Assembly: GCF_900880625.1 (NCBI RefSeq)
Contig: NZ_CAAHFB010000001.1
Location: 434,001-498,000, forward strand
DNA from: Halorhabdus rudnickae
GTDB taxonomy: Archaea; Halobacteriota; Halobacteria; Halobacteriales; Haloarculaceae
Direction: 5' to 3'
DNA length: 64,000 nt
Shown here piece after piece: positions 16,700 through 25,850 of the stretch (within the stretch, counting starts at the first letter, position 1; every line of letters starts with the position of its first letter). The notes under the pieces were generated by a model. The model saw only the letters and a program-made list of their open reading frames with translations. It searched no databases and was not told the origin of the DNA. The position numbers and the translations under genes are program-made.

Positions 16700-16807
16700 T
16701 TCCCCTTTGTGTCGAGTTCGGCCAGTGGCTAGTCGACCGACTTCGATGTAGTCGCCCACGGGTGCGGACCCAGATTTCAATACTGCTCGTCACGTAGCCC
16801 GCGACGA

Positions 16808-18121
16808 GTGACGGGAGACACTGGAGACACCGAACGGGCGATCGTCGTCAAGCGCGTCGACGAAGGGCGCGCTGAGACGGTGGAGATCGAGAACCTGGCC
16901 GGAGCCGCTGGTTATCAGGTCCTTGAGACACTCACTCAGACGCGGACGGAGGACCCAGCCTTTCACGTTGGTGAGGGAAAGGCCGCCGAAATCGCCGAGC
17001 ACGTGGCTGCCACCGGGGCGACGACTGTCATCTTTGACAACCAGCTCGGGCCATACCAGACGTTTAACCTCGGTAACAAGCTACCGGAGGGGGTTCGGCT
17101 ACTGGATCGGTTCCGGCTCATCATCGAGATCTTCGGCCAGCGCGCCCAGACTCGCAAGGCACAGCTGCAGGTCGAACTCGCGGAACTGCGATACGAACTC
17201 CCGCGGGCGGAAGCCAAAGCCAGCCTGGCCCAACGAGACGAGCGCCCCGGCTTCATGGGGCTGGGAGAGTACGACGAGAGCCGCGAGGAAGACATCAAAG
17301 CTCAGATCTCCCGCATCAGGGACGAACTCGAACGGATCGAGCAGACCGACCAGCACCGCCGCGAACAGCGCCGCGAGTCGGGATTCGATCTGGTGGCACT
17401 CGCCGGGTACACCAACGCCGGGAAGTCGACGCTACTGCGGCGACTCGCCGCGGACCTCGACGTCGACGAGAACCGGGACGTTCACCCCGACCTGGACGAG
17501 ACGGCTGAATCCGAGGATCGGCTGTTCACGACGCTCGGAACGACCACGCGACGCGTCGATCTGGACCGACGGGACGCCCTCGTGACCGACACGGTCGGGT
17601 TCATCGCCGATCTGCCACACTGGCTGGTCGAGTCATTCAAATCCACGCTTGACTCGGTCTATCGGGCGGACCTCGTCTTGCTCGTCGTCGACGTCAGCGA
17701 GTCCGTCGAAGAGATCCGCGAGAAACTCGTGACGTCCCACGACACGCTCTATGAGCGCAACGAGGCCCCGATCCTGACGGTCCTGAACAAGATCGACAGG
17801 GTTGATGACGAGGAACTACGTCGCAAGCGTGAGGCACTCTCAGCGCTCGCCCCGAACCCAGTTGCCGTCAGCGCAAAAACTGGCGAGAACGTCAATCGGA
17901 TCCGTGAACGGATCGACGAGGAATTGCCGGATCTACGGCGCGAGCGGCTCGTTCTGCCGATGACTGACGACGCGATGAGCGTCGTCTCCTGGATTCACGA
18001 CCACGCCCACGTCGAGTCAGTCGAGTACGGCGAGGAGATCGTCCTCGAGTTCGAGGGGCGGCCGGCCATCGTCGAACAGTCCCGCGCGAAGGCCGGGAAC
18101 CTCAGCGAGGCGTCTGCCTGA
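16808..18121 (+). CDS. hflX: GTPase HflX
   Basis: Ribosome-associated GTPase of the HflX family, 437 residues from a GTG start at 16808. The N-terminal HflX domain covers about residues 1-110 (DPAFHVGEGKAAEIAEHV, DNQLGPYQTFNLG), followed by a helical coiled linker (RKAQLQVELAELRYELPRAE and RDELERIEQTDQHRREQRRE). The G domain begins at ALAGYTNAGKSTLLRRL, with G2/G3 in LFTTLGTTTRR and VTDTVGFIADLPHWLVESF, and NKID in TVLNKIDRVDD. A TATA-like gatttcaata about 25-35 bases before GTG is compatible with a leaderless transcript. Confidence 0.92.
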   Translation: MTGDTGDTERAIVVKRVDEGRAETVEIENLAGAAGYQVLETLTQTRTEDPAFHVGEGKAAEIAEHVAATGATTVIFDNQLGPYQTFNLGNKLPEGVRLLDRFRLIIEIFGQRAQTRKAQLQVELAELRYELPRAEAKASLAQRDERPGFMGLGEYDESREEDIKAQISRIRDELERIEQTDQHRREQRRESGFDLVALAGYTNAGKSTLLRRLAADLDVDENRDVHPDLDETAESEDRLFTTLGTTTRRVDLDRRDALVTDTVGFIADLPHWLVESFKSTLDSVYRADLVLLVVDVSESVEEIREKLVTSHDTLYERNEAPILTVLNKIDRVDDEELRRKREALSALAPNPVAVSAKTGENVNRIRERIDEELPDLRRERLVLPMTDDAMSVVSWIHDHAHVESVEYGEEIVLEFEGRPAIVEQSRAKAGNLSEASA

Positions 18122-18131
18122 AGCGGCGACG

Positions 18132-18578
18132 TTACGCTTCGTCCTGTTCGCGTTCGAGCGCTCGGTCTCGCAACGTCTGACAGCGGTCGCTCTCCACGGT
18201 CAGATCCGGGACTTCGACCGGTGACCCATCCTGATCGATGGCGACGAAGACGAACCGCGATCCGGTGGTCACTTCTCTATCGCCGGTCCGGGGGTCCTCG
18301 CGGGCGGCTTCGAGTGCTACTTTGACGCTGGTCCGGCCGGTCTGGTACGCGTAGGACTCGATGACGACCGTCTCGCCGACCGGGATCGGCCGGTGGAAAT
18401 TCATTTCGTCGATGGAGGCCGTCACGCAGGGTTCGCCGGCCGCGCGCATCGCCGACAGCGCGCCGAGTTCATCCATCCACTTCATCACGTTTCCCCCATG
18501 GACTGTCTCGTAGTTGTTCGCATGGTTGGGCTGGATCCGCCAGCGGTTCTCAAGGTGGGTCTCACGTACCGTGGGCAT
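18132..18578 (-). CDS. acyl-CoA thioesterase (hotdog fold)
   Basis: Hydrolyses acyl-CoA thioesters; 148 residues from MPTVRETHLENRWRIQ. The hotdog fold shows in HANNYETVHGGNVMKWMDEL, which holds the catalytic Asp on the central helix, then CVTASIDEMNFHRPIPVGET, the RFVFVAID strand and an acidic C-terminus. The start at 18578 is chosen because homologous thioesterases begin here; an open frame extends to 18683 but its extra residues are basic and not protein-like for this genome. It ends 10 bases from the hflX stop and is convergent with it. Confidence 0.88.
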   Translation of the reverse strand: MPTVRETHLENRWRIQPNHANNYETVHGGNVMKWMDELGALSAMRAAGEPCVTASIDEMNFHRPIPVGETVVIESYAYQTGRTSVKVALEAAREDPRTGDREVTTGSRFVFVAIDQDGSPVEVPDLTVESDRCQTLRDRALEREQDEA

Positions 18579-18778
18579 GTCACGGGCAACGGGCGGGAAC
18601 TTCGTGTTTCTATCGAAATGTCTTGGGGCTGTCCTCCGTGCCATACCTCTCATGGGTTCCAACCTGGCACTGGTCAGCCACATCCCAAACTGGTACGTGT
18701 AGACGATGGGGATTCGACTAGCGATATACAGCTATATGAGTGCCTTTTTCACTCAGTCTGTCCGACACGGCCCTAGAC

Positions 18779-19501
18779 ATGGTCCCGCAGACACGTCGCA
18801 GCTTCCTCCACGGAGCCGCAGGGCTCACTGCTGCACTTGCCGGATGTAGTGGACTTGGCGGCGATTCCGACGAATCGACGGCCACGCCAACGCGCGCTGG
18901 CACTGATAGCGATCCTGCGCTCGGATCGGCGACGAATCCAGAGTCTCTCCTCCTTCGCGTCGATACCGATCGGCCGCCGGTGTGGCTCGCCGATTCGGAC
19001 GGCGAACCCGGCGGTCGTCCGACCGCAACCGAACGTGACCGTTGGCGCGATCCCATCATCGTCGACGATTCGGCCCGTACAGACCGTCTCAACGTCGCTG
19101 AAACTATCGACCGTGAACGGGTCGAGTCGTTCTTCGAGGCGACTGACTTTGCGACCGAGACGATATACGTCGAAATGAGACAGGTCGAGGAGTGTTTCCG
19201 TCTCGACCTCTGTCACATCAGCTGGTCAGCAACCGAAATCTCGACGGATTACACCCGTCGGAGTCGGCCATATACGGAGCGCTGTGAAGCCGATGCGTGG
19301 GTCACTGAGGCTCGACTCATTCGGATTCCCGATGCGATCATTGCCGACGACGTGCATAGTCACTCATCGTCGGTCGGGACTGGCGCTTGTGAACGACGAC
19401 AAGGGGATGCCCCAAGAGAGGGAACAGCTGGTCGCGCATCGGCCACCGAGAGTAATACCCGGACAGAAACGACAACGATCGACACCGGGGGCAAAGAGTG
19501 A
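18779..19501 (+). CDS. Tat-exported lipoprotein, function unknown
   Basis: A 240-residue predicted lipoprotein. MVPQTRRSFLHGAAGLTAAL gives a twin-arginine signal, and LAGC the lipobox at about residue 23. The mature chain has a Thr/Ser-rich spacer, then LLLRVDTDRPPVWLADSDG, and IYVEMRQVEECFRLDLCHIS with two close cysteines. The last 50 residues are Thr/Glu/Arg-rich and probably flexible. I do not recognise the family. Its stop overlaps the start of the next lipoprotein by one base, so the two are co-translated. A TATA-like gctatatgag lies about 40-48 bases upstream. Confidence 0.65.
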   Translation: MVPQTRRSFLHGAAGLTAALAGCSGLGGDSDESTATPTRAGTDSDPALGSATNPESLLLRVDTDRPPVWLADSDGEPGGRPTATERDRWRDPIIVDDSARTDRLNVAETIDRERVESFFEATDFATETIYVEMRQVEECFRLDLCHISWSATEISTDYTRRSRPYTERCEADAWVTEARLIRIPDAIIADDVHSHSSSVGTGACERRQGDAPREGTAGRASATESNTRTETTTIDTGGKE

Positions 19502-20808
19502 TGCAACAAGACAATGCGTCCACGACAGGGTGGGGCCGAATGACACGCCGTGGGCTGCTGGCCCTGGCCGGTACGAGTTTCCTCGCTGGCTGTAACGGCC
19601 TCACGGGGTTGGAAGATGGAGATGAACCGACGATACGCGCCTACGATCTTCCAGATATCGATCCTGACGAAGATCGGGAACCAGTTGTGTCCGAATCAGT
19701 CCCCGTCGAGATCGCTCCCGATCACTTCGACGCTGCCCGCAACAGGGTTACGACGCTACTCGCGAAACTTCCGACACTGCTGGGGCCTGAAGATATTCCG
19801 AACGGCCATATCCGTGAGCAACTCTCCGACGCTGCCACAAATGCCACGAGCGAACTCACTGACGCACGCAACGCTTCGACGGAGTTTGGGGCCCTTTCGT
19901 CTCTCCAGCGGGCTCGTTCCGAAGCCCGGTACGCGGCCGCTGGCTGGGCTGTCGCCGGCCGGGATCTCTCCGTCAAACCTCTTCAGCGAGAGTACAGGCA
20001 GGCAGTCTCGGACGCCACGTCACTTCGAGACGACCATGAGTACGTCGGTAGCGACTCTGTCCGGGCAACCCTCGTTCACAGCCGTATCGAGGACTTATTG
20101 GATCGAGTGATCAACAGCCGAACGCCCAGATCGGAAGAAAATCCCTTATTGCATGTTGCAGAGTGGGGAGAGACAGCTGAATCAGCACGGGCCCACCTTG
20201 ACGACGCACGTCACCTCAACGAGCAGCTCACCGCGTCGCTCCCAGCCGACGCCCGTACTATCGAGGGGAGAATCACTGAAGCAGCCGAAACGTTGCTTGC
20301 CGACGTTCGATCGCAGAGCTCAGAACTGCCACCCGAGTCGACTGCCGAAGAGTGGGACCTTTCTGACCGGGTGCTCGGTGACCTCCGACAGGACGCTGAT
20401 TATGGAATCTCGCGGATCGAAGACGCAAGCGGCCCGGCTAGTGCCGTCATAGACGCGAATCGGCGACTCACACAGTTCCGGGCACTGGAACGCATACAGG
20501 ATCGTATCGACGATGGTGCACTGTCCCGGCCTGAGAGCGCGGAAGCAGTCCGGGAGATTCGATCGACCGCCTACGATGCGATTATGGCTGCACTTGAGGC
20601 GGGTCCTGCCCCGGAACTGACGCGAACGGTCGTTACGAGTGCTGCCTGGCAGGTTGCCAATGCTGATTGGGAACTCGCCCGGCACGAGGGAGAAGTGGCT
20701 GTTTCACATCTCGACTCGAACGTCGTCGATTACGTCGTTGCGACGGCAATCGCCCGGGAGGCGTCGACCGTCTCTCGACATACAGTTGAGATTCTCGAAA
20801 ATGCGTAA
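19501..20808 (+). CDS. Tat-exported helical lipoprotein, function unknown
   Basis: A 435-residue predicted lipoprotein (ATG 19501; a GTG lies one codon earlier). The signal MTRRGLLALAGTSFLAGC carries RR and a lipobox with Cys. The mature part is almost wholly helical and Glu/Asp/Arg/Ala-rich: DHFDAARNRVTTLLAKLPTL, RARSEARYAAAGWAVAGRD, SARAHLDDARHLNEQLTAS, and AWQVANADWELARHEGEVAV near the end. This suggests an extended helical bundle on the outer face. No enzyme motif is seen. It overlaps the preceding lipoprotein gene by one base, implying the two act together. Confidence 0.65.
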   Translation: MQQDNASTTGWGRMTRRGLLALAGTSFLAGCNGLTGLEDGDEPTIRAYDLPDIDPDEDREPVVSESVPVEIAPDHFDAARNRVTTLLAKLPTLLGPEDIPNGHIREQLSDAATNATSELTDARNASTEFGALSSLQRARSEARYAAAGWAVAGRDLSVKPLQREYRQAVSDATSLRDDHEYVGSDSVRATLVHSRIEDLLDRVINSRTPRSEENPLLHVAEWGETAESARAHLDDARHLNEQLTASLPADARTIEGRITEAAETLLADVRSQSSELPPESTAEEWDLSDRVLGDLRQDADYGISRIEDASGPASAVIDANRRLTQFRALERIQDRIDDGALSRPESAEAVREIRSTAYDAIMAALEAGPAPELTRTVVTSAAWQVANADWELARHEGEVAVSHLDSNVVDYVVATAIAREASTVSRHTVEILENA

Positions 20809-20930
20809 GTAAACTCTCATTCGACCTGCGTTCTCTCTTTGTTCAGGATACGGTCGGTCACGGTTCTACTGTGGCTCCGGCCCATAACGGCACGCAACGC
20901 ATCTCTGGAACCCAAAATCGGTTGCCCCGT

Positions 20931-21140
20931 CTAGGTATCGTCAGGGATCGATTCGTGGGTGTTAAACCGGTGTTTGGTTTCATCGCCACAAGACTGGTAG
21001 TAGAGCTGAGCCCTCGTCGGAATGCTGGGTGACTGGTTGTCCCGATCGCTGTCCTCGCTCGATTCTCGGAGGGCAATCCCCGACGACGCCGAGACGGTGC
21101 GGATCCGCTCGGGCAAGTTTACAGATGTCCGGATGCCCAT
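20931..21140 (-). CDS. small hypothetical ORF
   Basis: A 69-residue frame from MGIRTSVNLPERIRT to FNTHESIPDDT, with haloarchaeal codon bias strongest in its first half. It contains one cysteine and no membrane segment. No family is recognised and the start is uncertain (ATG 21158 is also possible). The remainder of 20809-21204 shows nothing I can name. The call may be spurious. Confidence 0.3.
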   Translation of the reverse strand: MGIRTSVNLPERIRTVSASSGIALRESSEDSDRDNQSPSIPTRAQLYYQSCGDETKHRFNTHESIPDDT

Positions 21141-21204
21141 CGCGACGGTACCTTCCACTTTGAGGGCGATCGGTGACTCCGTCGAAACCCCTGTCTCGGA
21201 GAGG

Positions 21205-21798
21205 TCAGGTCAGTCGAGCCATCCACTCGTCGACCACGCGCGGGAACAACAGCATCGATGCGGCGGCGACGATCAGCGACCACACCAGACCGATGGCTAT
21301 CGTTGCAGTCACGTTGGCGACCACCTGGCCGCCGTATATCGCGACCACGAGCGTGCCGTTGAAGTAGAGCAGCCGGAGCAGTATCAGCGTCGGGAACAGG
21401 CGTACCCAGCCGGGTACCTCGGTCAGCGGTGGTGCGATCCAGCCGCCCCTGAGGAGCGTGCCGACGAGGATCATCGTCGGCCAGGCGACCAGAAACAGTT
21501 CGAAGACGCTGCTGTAGGGTCCACCAAGCGGGGCCAAAAACAGAACGAACAGGAACGGGGGCGTGAGTATCGCCACCTCTCCGATGATTCGGCCGAGATC
21601 GCTGAGCAGCATTCCGAACCGATCCAGCTCGGTTCCGGCTCGGTTCCCGATGCCGACCCAGTTTCGGCGATAGGTCGTCTTCGTGAGGGCCGTCTCCCGA
21701 CCCGGTGGACCTTCACGTACACTCCGTCCACCGCCGCGATGGGCCCGGGTACGGCTCGGCAGTCCGTCGCCACGCTCCGGATGCTTTGAATCGCTCAT
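21205..21798 (-). CDS. hypothetical multi-pass membrane protein
   Basis: A 197-residue protein. The N-terminal 60 residues are polar and Arg/Gly-rich (MSDSKHPERGDGLPSRTRA). Four hydrophobic segments follow: IIGEVAILTPPFLFVLFLA, FELFLVAWPTMILVGTLL, LFPTLILLRLLYFNGTLVVA and ATIAIGLVWSLIVAAASMLL. There is no recognised family or catalytic motif. The start at 21798 is preferred because residues encoded further upstream look like non-coding translation. It has no clear operon partner. Confidence 0.6.
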   Translation of the reverse strand: MSDSKHPERGDGLPSRTRAHRGGGRSVREGPPGRETALTKTTYRRNWVGIGNRAGTELDRFGMLLSDLGRIIGEVAILTPPFLFVLFLAPLGGPYSSVFELFLVAWPTMILVGTLLRGGWIAPPLTEVPGWVRLFPTLILLRLLYFNGTLVVAIYGGQVVANVTATIAIGLVWSLIVAAASMLLFPRVVDEWMARLT

Positions 21799-21815
21799 CG
21801 GTAAGACATTATCGG

Positions 21816-22278
21816 CTACCAGGGAAAAGTTGGTGCGGTCGAGCGGGCACGTTGCCGACGCCGTCCGGGCGGCCCTGTTACAGGAGCGCTTTCTCGAGCG
21901 CGCTGTTGAACCCACTCCTTGGCCAGCCACGGCCTCTTGCTGGTGTGTGGAGGCAATTCCGGCGAGCTATGACTGACCGGCTGGTACCCTGCTTGCTGGA
22001 CGGCGTCCGACCAGTTGTCGAAGTCGTCGTCGTACGTCGCTGAGTGATAAGCGCCATCTTCATTCATCTCGGTGAGGGTCGGTGTCCGTCCCAGTTTGGT
22101 TGCGAGTCGGTCGACCTCCGTTAAGTAGTGCATCCGCTGTGACCTCGAGTTGTCCCCGCGGTTCGAATCCAGTGCGCCGGACCGCTTCGCCCCAGGATTC
22201 GAATGCCTGTTCATCGACCGTCACGACCTTGCGACTCGATTTAGTACTATACAGTAGGTTCCAATCATCCGAAGCCAC
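21816..22278 (-). pseudogene. frameshifted gene with homing-endonuclease-associated repeats
   Basis: Two minus-strand frames each carry a unit of the haloarchaeal repeat found beside homing endonucleases (pattern: GRTPT...M...G.Y....Y...F..W..AV..AG..P). The upstream frame gives VDEQAFESWGEAVRRTGFEP (from about 22260), the downstream frame gives LATKLGRTPTLTEMNEDGAY then DFDNWSDAVQQAGYQP. A frameshift near 22130 separates them, so no intact protein is made. The end of the second frame, rich in Pro/Arg, is probably not original. Function in intact relatives is DNA binding, by family knowledge. Confidence 0.6.
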
Positions 22279-22293
22279 TCGCGCGCCGCCGCG

Positions 22294-22715
22294 ATGCCCC
22301 GACTATCGCGGTTTTCCGACGATGTCGACGCCGAGCGTTCGTACGACGACGACCAGTTTACAGCAAACGGCGTGTGCAAGAGCGACCGATCAAAGGTCGT
22401 CTGTGGCTACTTCGAACCTGGGCAGTTCATCCCCGTCCACGCGCCGGGAAGTGACCTGACGGTAGTCGTCCGGTCTGTCAGGGAGCCGTCCGCGACGATG
22501 ACACCGAACACGAGGTTGCAGCAGGTGACATCGTGGTCGTGGAGGCAGATACCGATCGTGGCATCAAAGCCGACGACGATTCCCGCCTCGAAGCGTTGCT
22601 GGTGACTGCACCGCCACCGACGGATGCCGAACACGAACCCGTCCGGGAGGGCCTTCGAACCGGAACGTTCGACCCACGGGAGAACGTGCATGACCAGCGT
22701 CCGTTCACTCGATGA
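22294..22715 (+). pseudogene. frameshifted cupin-domain gene
   Basis: The first frame begins MPRLSRFSDDVDAERSYDDD and reads KVVCGYFEPGQFIPVHAPGS DLTVVV, a cupin strand pair. A shift near 22470 moves the rest into another frame: GAVRDDDTEHEVAAGDIVVV, then SRLEALLVTAPPPTDAEHEP and ENVHDQRPFTR. Joined, the parts give a complete single-domain cupin of about 140 residues. The stop overlaps the ATG of a second cupin remnant. Cupins are small beta-barrels with varied roles; no substrate is implied. Confidence 0.7.
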
Positions 22716-23037
22716 ACGATAGGGGGAACCGCACGCGAACGTCTTTGCCGAGTCAGAGCCGAAGACGATCAGACTTAGCCTCGACGCGGACGAACGGATC
22801 GATCCCCATCACCACCCCGAGCGAGACAGCGTTCTCCACGCACTCGAGGGTGCGATCGAGCTCGATCTAGACGAGGAGACGTTCGATCTGAACGCCGGTG
22901 ACATCACGCGATTTGAGGGCGAACGAGAGGCGTCTCCTCACGCGGTCGAGAGAAGCGTCGCACTCATCGTGCTGGCTCCACGGGCTGACTCACGCTCTCG
23001 ACCGGGATCGGTAGCATCAGACGTGTTGCGAAGATAG
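22712..23037 (+). pseudogene. second cupin-domain gene, frameshifted at a G run
   Basis: The ATG at 22712 overlaps the upstream cupin stop (ATGA). After four codons (MNDR) the frame runs into a GGGGG tract at 22722-22726 and leaves the protein frame. With one extra G the product would read MNDRGEPHANVFAESEP, KTIRLSLDADERIDPHHHPE, the cupin metal-binding core, then ALEGAIELDLDEETFDLNAG, and stop at 23037. The metal ligands in PHHHPE and the downstream strand are intact. It is either a one-base decay event or a homopolymer sequencing error. Confidence 0.65.
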
Positions 23038-23245
23038 GGAATAATGTACAGGTTCGACATCGACCACTCACCAAACTGAGTGCTCTTGTGTGCCCCTGCT
23101 CACCAGTAAAAAACCTACTATTCTCCTGAAGCCATATTTTTCAGATATATTCTAGCGCGAAACAGATGTTCGCTGAAAACTGCGAGTGTACCTCTCTACG
23201 CCAGTACGTCTGACACCAGCGTTCCTTCACATTTAGGTGGTAACC

Positions 23246-23440
23246 CTACTCAACAAGCAAACTATACAGCATTAGCATTCCAGCAGCAAGGCAAACGACA
23301 CCACTTACGAGAGCGAATGTTCCGGTGTCGTACAGCAAATTATACCCGCCTACCCCAAGAACGACCACAATCCCAATGGCCTGTGCGGTTCGCGTTCCCC
23401 AAAAATCAACAACTTGTTTGGTTAGCGTGGACACATACAT
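23246..23440 (-). CDS. small two-helix membrane protein
   Basis: A 64-residue ORF. MYVSTLTKQVVDFWGTRTA is followed by two hydrophobic segments, AIGIVVVLGVGGYNLLY and FALVSGVVCLAAGMLMLYSLL. Base composition is lower in GC than the surrounding genes, and the ORF stands alone between decayed genes and a transposase. It resembles the many unnamed small membrane proteins of haloarchaea; I assign no function. Confidence 0.5.
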   Translation of the reverse strand: MYVSTLTKQVVDFWGTRTAQAIGIVVVLGVGGYNLLYDTGTFALVSGVVCLAAGMLMLYSLLVE

Positions 23441-23767
23441 AATTTGTACTGAATCAACTTATGATTTTTGTACTGAATGATATGTGTATCACGTGTACTG
23501 ACCACACCCAAGTCAGAATGTATCAGTTCCTAAGGATTTCAACAGGACTGTTTTCTACTGTAACTGCGCTTTTATATGTGAAGACGTGTGAATTATTGAG
23601 CAGTGATAGCGTGCGCAGGGGAAGCCTCAATGGGGTCACGGTGAGAGCGCCTCAGTCCACGGAGGAATCTTGACAGTGCGGGCTATGAATCTACACCGAA
23701 AGATTACGAGGTAGACGGGCTTTTCGCCACGAATTCTGGCGCGCTTGTCGAAGCACAATCCTTCGAT
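23441..23767. other. low-GC stretch before the long transposase
   Basis: No credible gene is seen. The left part is AT-rich. From about 23610 the composition becomes GC-rich and an open frame reads SLNGVTVRAPQSTEES, which could be an insertion-sequence end, but I cannot match it or pair it with an inverted repeat downstream of the transposase. Confidence 0.3.
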
Positions 23768-25582
23768 ATGACGTTCCGTGAAATGGTTGACGGCGTTCTG
23801 TCTACCTTCCCGCGCGAGCAACAAGTCCGACACGATCGCTCAGCCACGCTAGAGGATCTTGTCGCCGAAGTCCCAGCCTGCTACCTCCGATTTTACGACA
23901 CTCTTGATCACGAACAGGGCGACCCGAAACCTTGGGAGGCTGTCTTCCGAGCGCACGTGCTCCGCTGCGTGAAGGGCTGGAAGAGTGAAACGACTCTCTG
24001 GAAATATCTCAAACAGAAGCCGTTTCTCAGCACGCAGCTCGGCTTCGACGGTATCCCTAATCAGTCAACACTTTGGCGGGCATGGAACGGCCGTCTCAAA
24101 GGTGTCCGCGATGCCGTTCGGGATGCCGCTGAGGTCGTCGTGGATATCGCTCGCTATCACGATATTCCTGCGCCCGAACCAACGGTTCTTCCCAATCAGC
24201 CGACAGATACGGTCACACGTTCGAAAAGCAAGGATACGCTCGCTCGTGAGAAGGCTCGCGAGGTTTGGAAGGGTGCGAAGCCCATTGTCGAGGACTGCTT
24301 CCACCTTGACCGCAGTGAGAACGCAAGTATTCCCGAAGGCGCATTCTGGGAACAGCAGTCATACCTCGGGATGCGGACTGATATGCACCCGAACGACGGC
24401 CCACAGTCCTTTGCCGCCGACTCTACCCGAACGAAGACGCCGTCTGGCGACTCCCACCGGCTCCAGACAAAGGATCTCGGCGTCGAACGTATCCGTACAA
24501 TGCTCCGAGAGACTAGCCGGACACTCGTTAAGCAGGCGAAATCGAAGGACAAGATGGGCCGCAAGCAGATGGCAGCCATCGACATCGCGAAAGGCAACCC
24601 GTGGGATGGCGATATCACCCGAGATCGGAGCGGTCAGAATCAGGAACCGTGGATTCTTGGATACAAAGGTGACGACGGGCCGTTCTTCCAGTGGGCAGTC
24701 ATCAAACTCGTCGGTCACGACGTCCCGCTCATACTCGATGCCGTCCCAGTTGAGCGCGGCCGGAAGCGAGCAGATCTCGTAGACGATCTGCTTGATGGTG
24801 CTACAGATATTGTCCCCGATCTGGACCTCGTGATGATGGACCGCGAGTTCGCCAACGATGGCGTGAAAGACGCCTGCGAGAAGCACGACGTTCACTACCT
24901 GAATCCGGGCGTTGTGCGCTCCAGCAGCGATCACGAACATCAGATTGCCAAGCTCGCCAGCGAAAACAGAGACTTCGACGTGGTCAAGCAAAAGCGTCTA
25001 GACGACGGGCCAGCACGAAAGGCAGTCTATCTCCCGAAGCGCGAATGAGAACGTGAAGACGAAGATGACGACGAGAATGACGTGACGATTCGGCAGGAAC
25101 TCATCGAGGAGTTCGAAGATATTGGCGAGACAACGCCGCTCTCAGAGGACCGCGACGGCAACTCACCGCTGGGAAATCTCTTTGATGAGGTACATGAGGA
25201 AGAGGAGATCGTGGAACCAGCGCGGGTTGAAGCACCGACGGTGCCGTTTGAGACGAACCTTCCGTGAGTAGATGTCAATCCTTCGGACGACCGGGAGATG
25301 AAACATCAGATTGGGCGGCTGATGGTCCGATACAAGCGCCGGTGGGGCATCGAAAACGAGTTTAAGAAGCTGAAGACGTTCCTCGCGGAGACACAGTCCC
25401 CCGACCACCAGTTCCGGTACTTCAACTTCGCGTTCGCCTGTGTGTTGTACAACTGCTGGCGACTCGTGGATATCTTCGTGCAGTTGGAACTCCACGGTGA
25501 GGTCGGCAACCAGCCGGCGGTCTCTTCGAACTCGTTCCTGACATTTGCCAAGAAGAACTACGGTCTCGATCCACCTGACTAA
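23768..25582 (+). pseudogene. long DDE-type transposase with two in-frame TGA codons
   Basis: One reading frame of 605 codons encodes a haloarchaeal long transposase resembling the IS4-like group: RSATLEDLVAEVPACYLRFY, GRKQMAAIDIAKGNPWDGD, LVMMDREFANDGV with a probable catalytic Asp, and RRWGIENEFKKLKTF with the catalytic Glu. The frame is broken by TGA at 25046-25048 (after LPKRE) and at 25265-25267 (after ETNLP) without any shift; both could arise from CGA by C-to-T. Everything before, between and after stays protein-like, so inactivation looks recent. I found no clear terminal repeats. Confidence 0.8.
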
Positions 25583-25816
25583 TTTCTCGTCTCCTCTGAG
25601 CTTGCTCGATCGTGAGCGGCGGCGCTGGCCTAACCGGCGATTTTCTATCGGATTTGTGAACGCTACGCGATAGCTCTCTCAGAAACGCATTTCGAGACCC
25701 GCTCGGCCACTTCTTTCAGATGACTTAGCCTCGAAACCAGTACATCATGGACCCATCTTCGCAACATCAGAGCATCACAATAAGTATACCAGTGAAGACC
25801 GCGCTCCTGCCGAGGG
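25583..25816. other. gap after the transposase, possible element end
   Basis: It contains no gene I can support. The first 150 bases (cggatttgtgaacgctacgc region, with tctctcagaaacgcatttcg) may be the 3' end of the transposase element. Confidence 0.3.
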
Positions 25817-25826
25817 GATATACGGA
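25817..25826 (+). promoter_or_regulatory. TATA box of the CGCGG peptide gene
   Basis: ggatatacgg lies 25-34 bases before ATG 25851, the spacing of a leaderless haloarchaeal promoter. It implies that the small gene is expressed from its own promoter. Confidence 0.5.
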
Positions 25827-25850
25827 CAGAGGTCTTACTCGCTGTCAACA

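Noticed and set aside
22150..22170. ggttcgaatcc, like a tRNA T-loop
   Set aside because: No acceptor, anticodon or D stems pair around it; the opposite strand encodes GFEPRG of a homing-endonuclease-type repeat.
23461..23673. TnpB-like C-terminus or omega-RNA-type end upstream of the transposase
   Set aside because: Only SLNGVTVRAPQSTEES is suggestive; no RuvC or zinc-finger motif and no convincing structured RNA end could be found.
25046..25267. In-frame TGA codons as selenocysteine or recoding
   Set aside because: Haloarchaea are not known to use selenocysteine, no stem-loop was seen, and the contexts fit Arg CGA changed to TGA.
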